Origin: QHXQ01 sp038322995
Lineage (GTDB): Bacteria; Acidobacteriota; Blastocatellia; Pyrinomonadales; Pyrinomonadaceae
DNA: 64,000 nt
NCBI GenBank assembly: GCA_038322995.1
Contig: JBBQGM010000002.1
Span: 1 to 64,000 of the forward strand
Direction: 5' to 3'
Below, piece by piece: positions 43,214-52,088 of this stretch. Position 1 is the first letter of the stretch; each line of letters begins with the position of its first letter. The translations under genes were made by a program, and so were the position numbers. Under the pieces are notes generated by a model, which was not told where the DNA came from, searched no databases, and was given only the letters and a program-made list of their open reading frames with translations.

Positions 43214-44692
43214 TCACTCGGCTTTGACGGCGCGGGCCGCGTTGATGCGGCCGCCGCTCGTCACCTTGTTGGCGAGCGCGGGCAGTTTGTCCGTCGCGCT
43301 GATCAACCGCGCGCGCAAGTCCTTGACCGGCATGTGAGGGCTGAGCGCCAGCACGAGCGCCGCCACGCCCGACACTTCCGGCGTCGCCATCGAAGTGCCC
43401 GAATGCTCCTCGAATTGATTGTTGGGCCAGGTTGAAAGAATCTCCGCGCCCGGCGCGGCGACGTGGACGCTCTTCACGCCCCAGTTCGAGAACGAAGCTA
43501 ACTCGTCGCGGCGGGTGAGCGCGGCCACGCTCAAGACGTTCGGCAGCGCGTAGCTTGACGGATAGTGCGGCCGGCGGTCGTTGTCCGTGCTGGAATTGCC
43601 CGCCGCTGCGACGAACAGAATGTCCTCTTCACCCGCACGCTTGATCGCATCTTCGAGCGCCCGCGAGTACATCGTCGAACCCCAACTCGCGCTGATGATG
43701 CGCAGGTTGACGCCCGCCTGCTTGCGCGCAATCGCGTAGTTGATGCACTCGATAGCGTCCTTGACCGAGCCGGAGCCGTTCGCGCCGAGGAACTTCAACG
43801 GCATGATCTCGACGCGCCAGTTGACGCCCGCGATGCCGTCGTTGTTGTCGCCCTCCGCGCCGACGATGCCCGCACAGTGCGTGCCGTGCCCGTTATCGTC
43901 CATCGGATCGCCGTCCATATCAGAAGCGTCGAAGCCGTGCGCGTCGTCGAACTCGCCCAACTCTTTATCGGTATAGGCCGGCATATTCGCGGGGCGCGTC
44001 CAGATGTTCTTGATGAGGTCGCGGTGTGTGTAATCAACGCCCGTGTCGAGCACAGCGACCACGATCTTTTCGCTGCCGTGCGTCTTCTCCCAGGCTTTGA
44101 TCACGCTGATGTCCGCGCCCTGTGTGCCGCCGCGCGTGCCGTGATTGTCGAGCGACCATTGATCGTCGAACATCGGATCGCTCGGATGCGCATGCTCGCC
44201 ATTGGCCACGTAGTTGGGCTTCAGACCGGGGCCGCCGCCTACTTCGTCCTCGCCCGGCTCAAGCTCAATCACGCTGTTCGGCTCGGCATAGAGGACTTCG
44301 GGCAGCGCGCGATATTCGGCGGCCACCTCTTCCGCGTCGAGATTGTCTTCGTCCGCGATGACCATCTCTTCGCTGTAGATTTGCTCGAAGCGATCTTCGA
44401 CGCGGTCGTTGAGTTGCGCCGTGATGCGCGCAATCGCTTCCGCCGACGTACCGGGCTTGAAGCGGACGAGTACTTCCGCGTCGTCCTCGTTCTCCGCCTG
44501 ATCGTTCGTATCGGCCGCCTCGTCGCCGTCTTCCTTGTCGTCGGCCGGTTCGGCGGGCTGCGTCGTCTCAACGCGCACGACCCGCGTATCGTGCGTGCGC
44601 CATTGCATGTGCCGCATCTGCCCGACGAAAGCGGCGAGAATGATCACGGCCACGGCCAGCGCCAGATGACCAAAGAGATTATTTCGGTTCAT
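43214..44692 (-). CDS. membrane-anchored or secreted subtilisin-like protease (S8)
   Basis: This 492-residue protease has an N-terminal membrane helix (LALAVAVIILAAFVGQM), then a strikingly acidic segment (about 46-72, EPADDKEDGDEAADTNDQ). A propeptide-like region (EVLVRFKPGTSAEAIARI, about 73-145) precedes an S8 catalytic domain with Asp216 (VLDTGVDYTHRDL), His269 (NGHGTHCAGIVG) and Ser434 (SGTSMATPEVSG). The phrase SDPMFDDQWSLDN is typical of calcium-dependent subtilases. No C-terminal accessory domain is present, unlike the other subtilase at 5176-6723, so the two likely serve different places or substrates. Confidence 0.92.
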   Translation of the reverse strand: MNRNNLFGHLALAVAVIILAAFVGQMRHMQWRTHDTRVVRVETTQPAEPADDKEDGDEAADTNDQAENEDDAEVLVRFKPGTSAEAIARITAQLNDRVEDRFEQIYSEEMVIADEDNLDAEEVAAEYRALPEVLYAEPNSVIELEPGEDEVGGGPGLKPNYVANGEHAHPSDPMFDDQWSLDNHGTRGGTQGADISVIKAWEKTHGSEKIVVAVLDTGVDYTHRDLIKNIWTRPANMPAYTDKELGEFDDAHGFDASDMDGDPMDDNGHGTHCAGIVGAEGDNNDGIAGVNWRVEIMPLKFLGANGSGSVKDAIECINYAIARKQAGVNLRIISASWGSTMYSRALEDAIKRAGEEDILFVAAAGNSSTDNDRRPHYPSSYALPNVLSVAALTRRDELASFSNWGVKSVHVAAPGAEILSTWPNNQFEEHSGTSMATPEVSGVAALVLALSPHMPVKDLRARLISATDKLPALANKVTSGGRINAARAVKAE

Positions 44693-44736
44693 TGCTTTTA
44701 CCTCTCACCAGAGCGAACGAAAACTTATGCCTTTGC

Positions 44737-45015
44737 TTACACCACGCGATGATTCGCGCCTTTGAAGTTGAACAGCCGGAGCCGGTTGCGATTGGCGCGG
44801 TACTCGTAAACTTGCCCGTCCGCGCGCAGACGTATGCGCCAGCCGGGCGTGATCATCTGCGCGCTCATCTCGTCGGCCACAGACGCGCCGAAGTTGGCGT
44901 CAGAGAAATCAGCGTCGGCCACGGACTCGTCCGCGATCTCTTGTTCATTCAGCCCCAGTCGCCCGGCCAAATCCGCCCGCGCCCGCGCAGCCGCTGCTTC
45001 TTTCGTGAACGCCAT
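44737..45015 (-). CDS. small conserved-looking protein of unknown function
   Basis: This 92-residue protein has an Ala/Arg-rich helical N-terminus (MAFTKEAAAARARADLAG), an acidic central segment (DESVADADFSDANFG) and a basic beta-like C-terminus (WRIRLRADGQVYEYRANRNR). No signal peptide or membrane helix is seen. GGGTGG upstream of the ATG could be a ribosome-binding site. I do not recognise a family. It sits between the rsmE gene and the second subtilase, all on the minus strand. Confidence 0.6.
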   Translation of the reverse strand: MAFTKEAAAARARADLAGRLGLNEQEIADESVADADFSDANFGASVADEMSAQMITPGWRIRLRADGQVYEYRANRNRLRLFNFKGANHRVV

Positions 45016-45128
45016 ATGCCACCCGCTCCCGTCAGCTTTCCTGCGCCCCTAGCGCCGCGCCGAAAAACCGTGAATACATTCTGCGCCCGGCCAAGCCGTT
45101 TCGTCAAAAAAACTGCCGCGCAATTATC

Positions 45129-45896
45129 TCAACGCAGATCGCCGCAGAGGTGTTGCAGCAAAGCCGTCACGACGAGCGCGGCCGTCTCAGCGCGCATAAT
45201 GCGCCCGCCGAGCGTGACGAGTTGCCAACCGGCCTGTGATCCTTGCGTCAACTCTTCATCCGCCCAACCGCCTTCGGGGCCGACAAGCGCCGTCAACTGA
45301 GCAACCGGCGCAGGCCACGCAACGAGCGTTTCGCGCAAGCCCAGCCCCGCGCGTTCGGTGAAAAGCAAGCGCGGCGATGATGCGTGGCTCTCGGCCATCA
45401 ACAACGCGGCGCACGACACTGGCGCAGCAACCGCAGGCACGACCGCGCGCCCCGACTGTTTCGCGGCTTCGAGCGCGAGCCGCCGCCAACGCACGAGCCG
45501 CGTGGCCATGTCGTCGCCTGCGCGCACGCGCACATCGCCACGCGCCGTCAGTACCGGCACGATGCGCACGACGCCAAGCTCGCACGCCTTCTGCACCACG
45601 AGATCAAACTTCTCGCCCTTCAACAACGCGCACGCGAGCGTCAACTGCAAAGGCGATTCGGGCCGCTGCGGCGCAACCTCTTGCTCAACCGCAAGCCGCG
45701 TCTGTCCGTCGCGTCCGCGCTCCGTTGCGACAAGGCAGCGAAACTCCCGTCCCGCGCCGTCGAACACGAACGCTTCATCCCCCACGCGCAGGCGTAGCAC
45801 GCCCGCCAGATGCGCGCTCTCTGCGCGCGCCAGCCCCACGCTCGCGCCATCGGGCGCGAACGCAGCGGGCGGCGCATAGAAACGGCGACGAGACAT
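45129..45896 (-). CDS. rsmE: 16S rRNA (uracil(1498)-N3)-methyltransferase
   Basis: This 255-residue SPOUT-class enzyme methylates N3 of U1498 of 16S rRNA with S-adenosylmethionine. It starts with the PUA-like part MSRRRFYAP and HLAGVLRLRVGDE, then the trefoil knot with KACELGVVRIVPVLT, LVGPEGGWADEEL and LGGRIMRAETAALV, which are the RsmE signatures. Length is normal. It is next to prmA, a common arrangement because both modify the translation machinery. A word-repeat hairpin begins five bases upstream of its start. Confidence 0.94.
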   Translation of the reverse strand: MSRRRFYAPPAAFAPDGASVGLARAESAHLAGVLRLRVGDEAFVFDGAGREFRCLVATERGRDGQTRLAVEQEVAPQRPESPLQLTLACALLKGEKFDLVVQKACELGVVRIVPVLTARGDVRVRAGDDMATRLVRWRRLALEAAKQSGRAVVPAVAAPVSCAALLMAESHASSPRLLFTERAGLGLRETLVAWPAPVAQLTALVGPEGGWADEELTQGSQAGWQLVTLGGRIMRAETAALVVTALLQHLCGDLR

Positions 45897-45900
45897 AAAA

Positions 45901-45986
45901 GCAGAGGTCAGAGGTCAGAGGGTAGAGGTTAGAAAGTCCAAAGTTCAGGATTATGGTATTACTGATCTCTGACCTCTAACCTCTGC
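45901..45986. repeat. word-repeat hairpin (GCAGAGGTCAGAGGTCAGAG type)
   Basis: The 20-base arms 45901-45920 and 45967-45986 pair with one mismatch; both consist of repeated AGAGGTC words. It fills the spacer between prmA and rsmE, reaching to within five bases of each gene. Confidence 0.85.
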
Positions 45987-45989
45987 GGT

Positions 45990-46832
45990 TCAAACGATGA
46001 GCGCGACCCACTCGCCGTCGGTCATCGTCGCGCAGTCGTTGATGCCCAGCTCGCGCAGTCGTGCGCGCACAAGTTCGACTTGCGTGGCGAGGATGCCGGA
46101 GAGGATGAGCCGCCCGCACGTCGCGCCCACGAGCGCGGGCAGCAGCGGCACGATCACGTCGGCCGTCAAATTCGCGCAGACGCAATCCGCCGATGAAGTT
46201 GTTTCGTTAACCGAGCCGACGGCGAAGTTGATCTGTTCCGCCACGCCGTTCAGCCGCGCGTTCTCGCGGGCGATCTCGACGGCTTCGGCGTCCGTGTCGC
46301 AGGCGTTGACGCGCGCGTGCGGCGCAAGTTTGGCGGCGGCGATGGCGAGTATGCCTGTGCCCGTGCCGACATCGAGCAAGCTTGCGCCGTGAAAATGTTG
46401 CTCGATGGCGACGAGACACAGGCGCGTCGTCTCATGCGTGCCCGTGCCGAAGGCCATGCCCGGTTCGATACGGATCACGATTCGGTCAGCAGCGTTTGCG
46501 ATCTCGCTCCACGGGGGCGCGATGATGAAACGCGCGCCGACCTCCACGGGCTGCCAATTCTGTTTCCACTCCGCCAGCCAGTCGCGCGCCGCCACCTCGC
46601 GCACTGTCATGTCGCGCACGGCCGATGTCGGCAGCGCATAGATACGCAACGCTTCAAACAGGGCGGCGCGGATCACTTCGCGCTCCGGCGCACGCGCGAA
46701 ATAAGCCGTCGCGCGCAATAGTTCGCCGCCTGCGTCATTCGTCTCCGTGCCGAGCGCGCCCGCCTCCATCAGCGCGTACTCCACGGCCTCGCGCGCCGCC
46801 GGCTCAAGCGTGACATCAAGCGCAAACCACAT
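45990..46832 (-). CDS. prmA: ribosomal protein L11 methyltransferase
   Basis: This 280-residue enzyme trimethylates lysines and the N-terminus of ribosomal protein L11. It shows the L11-binding N-terminal domain (ALDVTLEPAAREAVEYALME), the hinge region with DWLAEWKQNWQPVEVG, PGMAFGTGTHETTRLCL, the SAM motif LDVGTGTGILAIAAAKLA and the catalytic-side NLTADVIVPLLPALV. The ATG at 46832 is used because the frame upstream runs into a repeat hairpin. It sits between era and rsmE, all on the minus strand. Confidence 0.95.
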   Translation of the reverse strand: MWFALDVTLEPAAREAVEYALMEAGALGTETNDAGGELLRATAYFARAPEREVIRAALFEALRIYALPTSAVRDMTVREVAARDWLAEWKQNWQPVEVGARFIIAPPWSEIANAADRIVIRIEPGMAFGTGTHETTRLCLVAIEQHFHGASLLDVGTGTGILAIAAAKLAPHARVNACDTDAEAVEIARENARLNGVAEQINFAVGSVNETTSSADCVCANLTADVIVPLLPALVGATCGRLILSGILATQVELVRARLRELGINDCATMTDGEWVALIV

Positions 46833-46850
46833 GAGCAAACGATGAAAGAT

Positions 46851-46909
46851 GAACGCGGAATGATGAATGAAAAACAATGCGCCTGGATTTCATTCGTTAT
46901 ACCGCGTTC
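46851..46909. repeat. word-repeat hairpin (GAACGCGGAATGATGAATGAA type)
   Basis: The 21-base arms 46851-46871 and 46889-46909 pair at 18 positions. It lies between era and prmA; the stop codon of era (46908-46910) is inside the right arm. Confidence 0.75.
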
Positions 46910-47843
46910 AGCCTTCTGCCTTTCCCTTGATTCCTATCTCGTTGAGGGTGCGCTCGCTGTTGCGCCAGTCGGCTTCGACTTTGACGAAGAGTGCGAGGTG
47001 GACGCGATGGCCGACGAGACGTTCGATGTCCTGCCGGGCGCGCGTGCCCACGTCCTTGATCCGTTCGCCGCCACGGCCGACGATGATCTTCTTCTGCGAG
47101 TCGCGCTCGACATAGATGATGCAACTGATACGCGTGAGATCGGCGCGCGTCTCGTCGTACTCTTCGGTGACAACGGCCGTGACATAGGGCAGTTCTTCGC
47201 CGGTGGTTTGCAGAATCTTCTCGCGCACGATCTCGGCGACGAGGGCGCGTAGCGGCTGATCGGTCAATTCGTCTTCAGCAAAGAGCGGCTCGCCGGTGGG
47301 CAGATGTTTGATGATCTCCGCGATCATGGCTTCCATCATGTCGCCCTTGCGCGCGGAGAGCGGTAGGACTGCGCGCCAATCGTAGCCTTGCGCATACCAT
47401 TCGATGAGCGGCAGCAGTTTTTGCTTGTCCGGTACTTTGTCGATCTTGTTCAGCAGGAGCAGCGCGGGCAGTTGCGCTTGCTTGATGAGGTCGAGGACGA
47501 AACGGTCGCCGTTGCCGGTCGAGACCGAAGCATCGCGCATCAGCAGCACTAACTGAACGCCCGCGAGCGCCTCGTGGACGGCGGCCATCATGCGCCGGTT
47601 GAGCAGGTAGCCGGGCGCGTGGACGCCGGGTGTGTCCACGAGCACGATCTGACCTGAGGCGCGCGTGATGATGCCTTGAATTTGATAGCGCGTGGTCTGC
47701 GGCTTGTTCGACACGGCCGCGATCTTCTCGCCGACGAGCCGATTCAAGAGCGTGGACTTGCCTGCGTTCGGTCGGCCGATGAGCGCGACGTAACCGCTGC
47801 GAAAATCTTGCGCCGGGCTGTCAGTGTTTGTTGCTTGCTCCAT
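46908..47843 (-). CDS. era: GTPase Era
   Basis: This 311-residue protein is the ribosome-assembly GTPase Era, which binds 16S rRNA near its 3-prime end. The G domain has GRPNAGKSTLLNRL (G1), VDTPGVHAPG (G3) and LLNKIDKV (G4). The C-terminal KH domain has KKIIVGRGGERIKDVGT. The start codon lies 23 bases inside the end of the preceding 579-codon gene, so the two are translationally coupled. The stop codon falls inside a repeat hairpin, so the last residues (GIKGKAEG) may have been shaped by the repeat. Confidence 0.96.
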   Translation of the reverse strand: MEQATNTDSPAQDFRSGYVALIGRPNAGKSTLLNRLVGEKIAAVSNKPQTTRYQIQGIITRASGQIVLVDTPGVHAPGYLLNRRMMAAVHEALAGVQLVLLMRDASVSTGNGDRFVLDLIKQAQLPALLLLNKIDKVPDKQKLLPLIEWYAQGYDWRAVLPLSARKGDMMEAMIAEIIKHLPTGEPLFAEDELTDQPLRALVAEIVREKILQTTGEELPYVTAVVTEEYDETRADLTRISCIIYVERDSQKKIIVGRGGERIKDVGTRARQDIERLVGHRVHLALFVKVEADWRNSERTLNEIGIKGKAEG

Positions 47844-49560
47844 GTTGATTGAGGCGCGCGTTGCTCGTGCCTAATTTGATTATCGCACGGCGCAGCCGCG
47901 CATGCCCCTGTAACAGATGCAAATAAGTTAACTCGTCCGCGCCGGCCTTCGCGCGCACGAGCCGCACGAGGGCGCGTTTCTCCGTCGGCGACCAACGCGC
48001 GACATCAGGGATGAGCGCCAGCACGAGCGCGAGATCGGTAAAGGTGCGTTGCGCATCCGCGCGCCAGCTATCAATGCGGACATCGAGCGCGCGGGCGACT
48101 GCGGCGGCCGTTGCGCGGCGTAGTTTGGCCGCGTCGCCGTTAAAGCTTTGGCTCATACGGCGCGCGACTTTGAGGCCGATATGATGGACGTGGAAGCGAT
48201 CCCATGCGCGGTCGGTCGTCGTGTCGTAGAGTACGTGCCCGGTCGCAAGTTTGCGCAGTGTCGGCGGCGATGTGCGGTAGCCCGCTCGCGTGGCGATCTT
48301 GCGCGCCTCCGTCGCGTCGAGTTTGCTCAACTCAGATTGCGTGGGGCGGAAGCCGAGCTTGCGATAGAACCAGTACGCGCCTGATTCGATGCCTTCCTCG
48401 TTGCCCGCGCCGAGTTGATATGGATCGATGGAGAAGACCGTGACGCCGAGCAGTTGCTTGCACAGACGCATCAAGCGCGCGTAGAGCCACGCCGATTCGC
48501 CTTCGCGGAAAGTGTAGAAAATGTTGACGCCGATCTCCGTGCGCTCGCAGAGCGACAACGCTTCGGCGTAACCGCACGGCACGCCGTTCTTCACGAGCAG
48601 CATGGCATGATACGCGAGCAGCGGCAGACGCCGCGCAGGCGGCACGCCCCACAGGTAAACTGCCACGCCGCGCCCGGCTTCCGCGCGTTGCACCGTGCGT
48701 GGATCGCCATAGGTGAACCCGTGTAACTCGCGGAAGCGCACCGCCATCGTGTCGCGGCCCATAGCGAGCAGCCGTGCGCCTTGTTGGCTTGATAGACGTT
48801 CGACGGGTAAGGGCGGCGACTCCAACTCGCGCGCGGGCGACACGTCGCGGCGCGCGAGGAGCGGCGTGCGTTGATAAAAGATCGTGCGCGTGGGCAGGCG
48901 CAGGCGCGTGCGCGTCGCGGGCGCGTCGCCGAGTTGCCAGCGCACCCATAGTTGCATCGGCTCGAAAATCTCGGCGCGTTCTTGGCCCGGCAACGGCAAC
49001 CCCTCGAACTGCCGTAGCAACCACGCAAGTTCTGTCTCGCCCTTGCGTTTCGCCGCACGCAGCCATGCTTGAAACGGCACATGCGCGTCCACGTAGGCGC
49101 TCTCGGCAAAGAGCGGGAGGAAGCGCGCGAACGTGGCTGTCAAGCGCGCGAGTTGCTCGAAGCGCTCCCAGACGAGCGTCACTTGGCGCGGGTGCGCTGC
49201 GGCGAGCCAGCGCGTGATGTCGTAGCTGAACGCGGCGGTGAACTCCGTGCCCGCGATGCCGGAGACATCTGAATCCGAGAACGTCTCGAAGTCGGCCGCG
49301 CCCGCCGCCCGTAGTTCAGCCACGCGCGCTTGGCACGAGGCGAGCAGCTTTTCTGTCTGTCGGCGCAAAGGCGCGGAGGGCGGATAGGCGCAGATGAAGA
49401 GGAGGCTTTCGTGGCAGCGGATAAGCGAGGCGGCGTCGGGGAAACGACGGCGCGCCAGTGTGCTTAGCACGCGCGCAAGTTGCGCATGGACGTGCGGGCC
49501 GGACGTGCGCTTCAACTCATCGAGTTGATCAAGCAGATGTGCAAGCGTCTGTGCGGGCAC
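47821..49560 (-). CDS. large protein of unknown function with GNAT-like C-terminal part
   Basis: This 579-residue protein starts at a GTG (49560) and overlaps era by 23 bases. The N-terminal 230 residues are helical and unfamiliar (for example LARVLSTLARRRFPDA). From about 260 to 430 it reads like a GNAT acetyltransferase-type fold: GVAVYLWGVPPARRLPLLAYHAMLLVKNGVPCGYAEALS, then NIFYTFREGESAWLYARLM, and SGAYWFYRKLGFRPT, which matches the family's final helix and strand. The last 140 residues are helical. No signal peptide. Coupling to era hints at a translation-related job, but no function is known to me. Confidence 0.7.
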   Translation of the reverse strand: MPAQTLAHLLDQLDELKRTSGPHVHAQLARVLSTLARRRFPDAASLIRCHESLLFICAYPPSAPLRRQTEKLLASCQARVAELRAAGAADFETFSDSDVSGIAGTEFTAAFSYDITRWLAAAHPRQVTLVWERFEQLARLTATFARFLPLFAESAYVDAHVPFQAWLRAAKRKGETELAWLLRQFEGLPLPGQERAEIFEPMQLWVRWQLGDAPATRTRLRLPTRTIFYQRTPLLARRDVSPARELESPPLPVERLSSQQGARLLAMGRDTMAVRFRELHGFTYGDPRTVQRAEAGRGVAVYLWGVPPARRLPLLAYHAMLLVKNGVPCGYAEALSLCERTEIGVNIFYTFREGESAWLYARLMRLCKQLLGVTVFSIDPYQLGAGNEEGIESGAYWFYRKLGFRPTQSELSKLDATEARKIATRAGYRTSPPTLRKLATGHVLYDTTTDRAWDRFHVHHIGLKVARRMSQSFNGDAAKLRRATAAAVARALDVRIDSWRADAQRTFTDLALVLALIPDVARWSPTEKRALVRLVRAKAGADELTYLHLLQGHARLRRAIIKLGTSNARLNQHGASNKH

Positions 49561-49649
49561 AAGCGATCCAACATGAGCAGCATTAAATCGAGCGGAGAAA
49601 TTTCTAGCTCAGACCGCACCCCAAGTCAACGCGCGCGATTTCGCGTTGC

Positions 49650-50825
49650 TCAGGCGTTCGTGCCTTGCGCTTGTTGCGCGGCCAACTCGCCGTTGAGTTT
49701 CAGAATCTCCAGCGTCATTTCGGCGGAGGCGTACATGTCTTTCACGTCGAGCCATTCTTTGACGGTGTGGATGGCACGCATGCCCGTGCCGAAGTTGGCG
49801 CATTCGATGCCGCGTTTGTTGAAGATGTTGGCGTCGCAGCCGCCGCCCGATGCCATAGCTTCGACCTTTTGTCCGAGTCGCGCCGCCGCCTGATAGACGA
49901 GTTGCACGACGCGCGACGATTCGGGCACGTCCATCGCGTAATACTCGCGCTCGATGTCGGCCTCGACGCGCCCCTTCGTGGTGATGCTCGCGACGGTCAC
50001 TTCATGTTTGGCCGCCGCGTCTGTGAGACACTTGACCATGTGCGCGGTTTGCGCTTCGAGCTTGGCGTCATCGAGCGAGCGCGCTTCGCCGCGCAGGGTG
50101 ACGAGGTTAGTCGTGATGTTCGTGGCCTTGCCGCCTTCGATGACGCCGATGTTGGCGGTCGTCTCTTCGTCGATGCGGCCGAGTTTCATGTTGTGAATCG
50201 CTTCGGCGACGATGCGGATGGCGGAGATGCCCTCTTCGGGCGCGACGCCCGCGTGCGACTCAAGCCCGTAGATGCGGAACTCCATGTGGTTCGCGCTCGG
50301 GCCTTTGGTGAAGAGGAAGCCGGGATCGTCCGAGTCGAAGACGAGACCGTATTTCGCGTTCAGCTTCGCCACGTCCACGTGCTTCGCGCCGAGCAGTCCG
50401 ACTTCTTCGCAGATCGAGAAGACGGCTTCGATGGGCGCGTGCGGGATATTTTGTTCCAGCAGACAACGAATCGTTTCGATGATGACGGCGCAGCCCGACT
50501 TATCGTCGCCGCCTAAGACCGTCGTGCCGTCGGTGCGGATGATGTCGCCTTCGATGACGGGCTTGACGCCTTCGCCGGGCACGACCGTGTCCATGTGCGC
50601 GCTCATCATGATCGTCTCCGCGCCGGGGATCGTGCCGGGGAAGCGCGCGATCACGTTGCCGGAGTTGCCGCCAACCTTGCCGCCCGCGTCGTCGATCTCG
50701 ACCGTCGCGCCCATCGCTTCGCAATGCTGCTTGATACGCTCGGCCACGTCGCGCTCCTTGCGCGAATGACTATCGATCTGGACGAGTTCGAGCAAAAGAT
50801 TTTTGATGCGCTCCTGATTGATCAT
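49650..50825 (-). CDS. M20-family peptidase (peptidase T-like)
   Basis: This 391-residue dinuclear zinc peptidase resembles the tripeptidase T-like branch of M20. Metal and catalytic residues are visible: His77 and Asp79 in MMSAHMDTVVPG, Asp107 in VLGGDDKSG, Glu140-Glu141 in SICEEVGLLG, and a late histidine in GMRAIHTVKEW. The dimerisation domain is in the middle (about 180-290, with ITTNLVTLRGEARSLD). It should trim short peptides in the cytoplasm. The next small membrane gene's stop codon overlaps its start by four bases (ATGA), so they are coupled. Confidence 0.92.
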   Translation of the reverse strand: MINQERIKNLLLELVQIDSHSRKERDVAERIKQHCEAMGATVEIDDAGGKVGGNSGNVIARFPGTIPGAETIMMSAHMDTVVPGEGVKPVIEGDIIRTDGTTVLGGDDKSGCAVIIETIRCLLEQNIPHAPIEAVFSICEEVGLLGAKHVDVAKLNAKYGLVFDSDDPGFLFTKGPSANHMEFRIYGLESHAGVAPEEGISAIRIVAEAIHNMKLGRIDEETTANIGVIEGGKATNITTNLVTLRGEARSLDDAKLEAQTAHMVKCLTDAAAKHEVTVASITTKGRVEADIEREYYAMDVPESSRVVQLVYQAAARLGQKVEAMASGGGCDANIFNKRGIECANFGTGMRAIHTVKEWLDVKDMYASAEMTLEILKLNGELAAQQAQGTNA

Positions 50826-51064
50826 CGCTCCTCCATCTGTCTGTTGAAGTTGTCAGTTTGCTTCAGCCAGTAGGCGGCGAGCGTGAAGCCAACGGCGGCC
50901 ACAAGCAAGGCGCAACTGGTGTAGTCCCACATAGTCCATTGCCAGATGTCTGTTGAGCCAAAGTATGGGTCGGGATAGATAAACAGACCAATTCGGTAGA
51001 CGCAATAGGAACCGGCGTAAAGCGCAAGTGCTAACCCCAATGTCCTTTTAACTGTCCGGCTCAT
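50822..51064 (-). CDS. small two-helix membrane protein
   Basis: This 80-residue protein has two predicted membrane helices (LGLALALYAGSYCVYRIGLF and ALLVAAVGFTLAAYWL) with a loop containing PDPYFGSTDIWQWTMWDY. The ATG at 51064 is preferred over upstream codons in the open frame, which would add a polar 20-residue extension. Its stop overlaps the start of the M20 peptidase gene by four bases. No family is recognised. Confidence 0.65.
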   Translation of the reverse strand: MSRTVKRTLGLALALYAGSYCVYRIGLFIYPDPYFGSTDIWQWTMWDYTSCALLVAAVGFTLAAYWLKQTDNFNRQMEER

Positions 51065-51145
51065 GGCGTAAATACTTTGGAGACTGCAACTACTGTGTTC
51101 GCGCAATCCTACTACACGCCGCACAGCACGCGCTATATCAGTAGG

Positions 51146-51877
51146 TTAGTTGCTGATTGAATCGAGCGCGCGTTGCAACTCATCGCGTTTGGCGTTGAGC
51201 AAAGTTTCATCGGCATCGGCGGGCACGTAGATCGGCGGGGCGATGTGAACGTGCGCGCGAGTGAAGGGGCGTGGCACCTGGAAGCGATCCCAGCTGGGTG
51301 CGGCGTAGAAATGCGCGGCGTTGACGGCGAATGGGAGGACGGGGCAGCCGGTCTTCTTCGCGAGCAGCACCGCGCCCAGCTTGGCTTCGTGGCGGGGGCC
51401 GCGCGGGCCATCAATGGTGAACGCGGTCGGCCGGCCGACGCGCATGAGTCTGACCATTTCGACGAGCGCGCCGACGCCGCCGCGCGAAGATGAGCCGCGT
51501 GATGCGCCGTAGCCGAAGCGTTGGATGAAGCGCGCGATGTACTCGCCGTCGAAACTGCGCGAGGTCATGACGACGATGCCGCGCTGTCGCCAGAAGTAAG
51601 TGGCGAGCATGATGCGGTCGTGCCAGAAAGTGTAGATCGGTTGTCGCCCATCGCGCGTCGCCGCTTGCCAATGCTCCCAGCCTTCGACGTGGAAGCGCGT
51701 CGTGCCGCCGATCAATTTGATGAGCAGATAGAAGGCGAGGTCGGCGGCGCGGATGGTCAGGCGTTGCTTAAAAGTATAGGCGGAGAGGTTGGCGCGGGCG
51801 TCGGCGCGGGCCAAGGTGGCGGCGCTGCGGGCGGCGCGCTCCGTTTGCTCGGACGGTTGTTCGATTGATGCCTGCAT
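51146..51877 (-). CDS. lysophospholipid acyltransferase-like protein (DUF374)
   Basis: This 243-residue protein belongs to the DUF374 group related to LpxL/PlsC acyltransferases. Motifs are FWHDRIMLATYFWRQRG (acyltransferase HxxxxD-like block), MTSRSFDGEYIARFIQRFGY, GASRGSSSRGGVGALVEMV and TIDGPRGPRHEAKLGAVLLA. A hydrophobic helix near residues 48-60 could place it at the inner membrane. It would move an acyl group to a lipid, possibly lipid A or a lysophospholipid. It lies upstream of the small membrane gene in the same minus-strand set. Confidence 0.9.
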   Translation of the reverse strand: MQASIEQPSEQTERAARSAATLARADARANLSAYTFKQRLTIRAADLAFYLLIKLIGGTTRFHVEGWEHWQAATRDGRQPIYTFWHDRIMLATYFWRQRGIVVMTSRSFDGEYIARFIQRFGYGASRGSSSRGGVGALVEMVRLMRVGRPTAFTIDGPRGPRHEAKLGAVLLAKKTGCPVLPFAVNAAHFYAAPSWDRFQVPRPFTRAHVHIAPPIYVPADADETLLNAKRDELQRALDSISN

Positions 51878-52088
51878 GATTATGCGCGGACGGGCGCGAG
51901 TCTAGCAGATGGGCGCGGTGCGGGCGAAATCAAAGGCTTGTACGCGCGGCGGGCGCGTGTGCTATATTCAGAAACCTTGCCGCCCACGGGGGCGTATAGC
52001 AGTTTCACGAACACAGGTTGCTCGACCGTTTGTTGCTCGAACCCCTCCCCGCATTTAAGCTGTGACACGGGACGCCTTTGAAGCCTGA

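Noticed and set aside
43565..44752. A 395-codon plus-strand open frame antisense to the second subtilase.
   Set aside because: The subtilase has a full catalytic triad and normal length; the opposite frame has only low-complexity residues and no motif.
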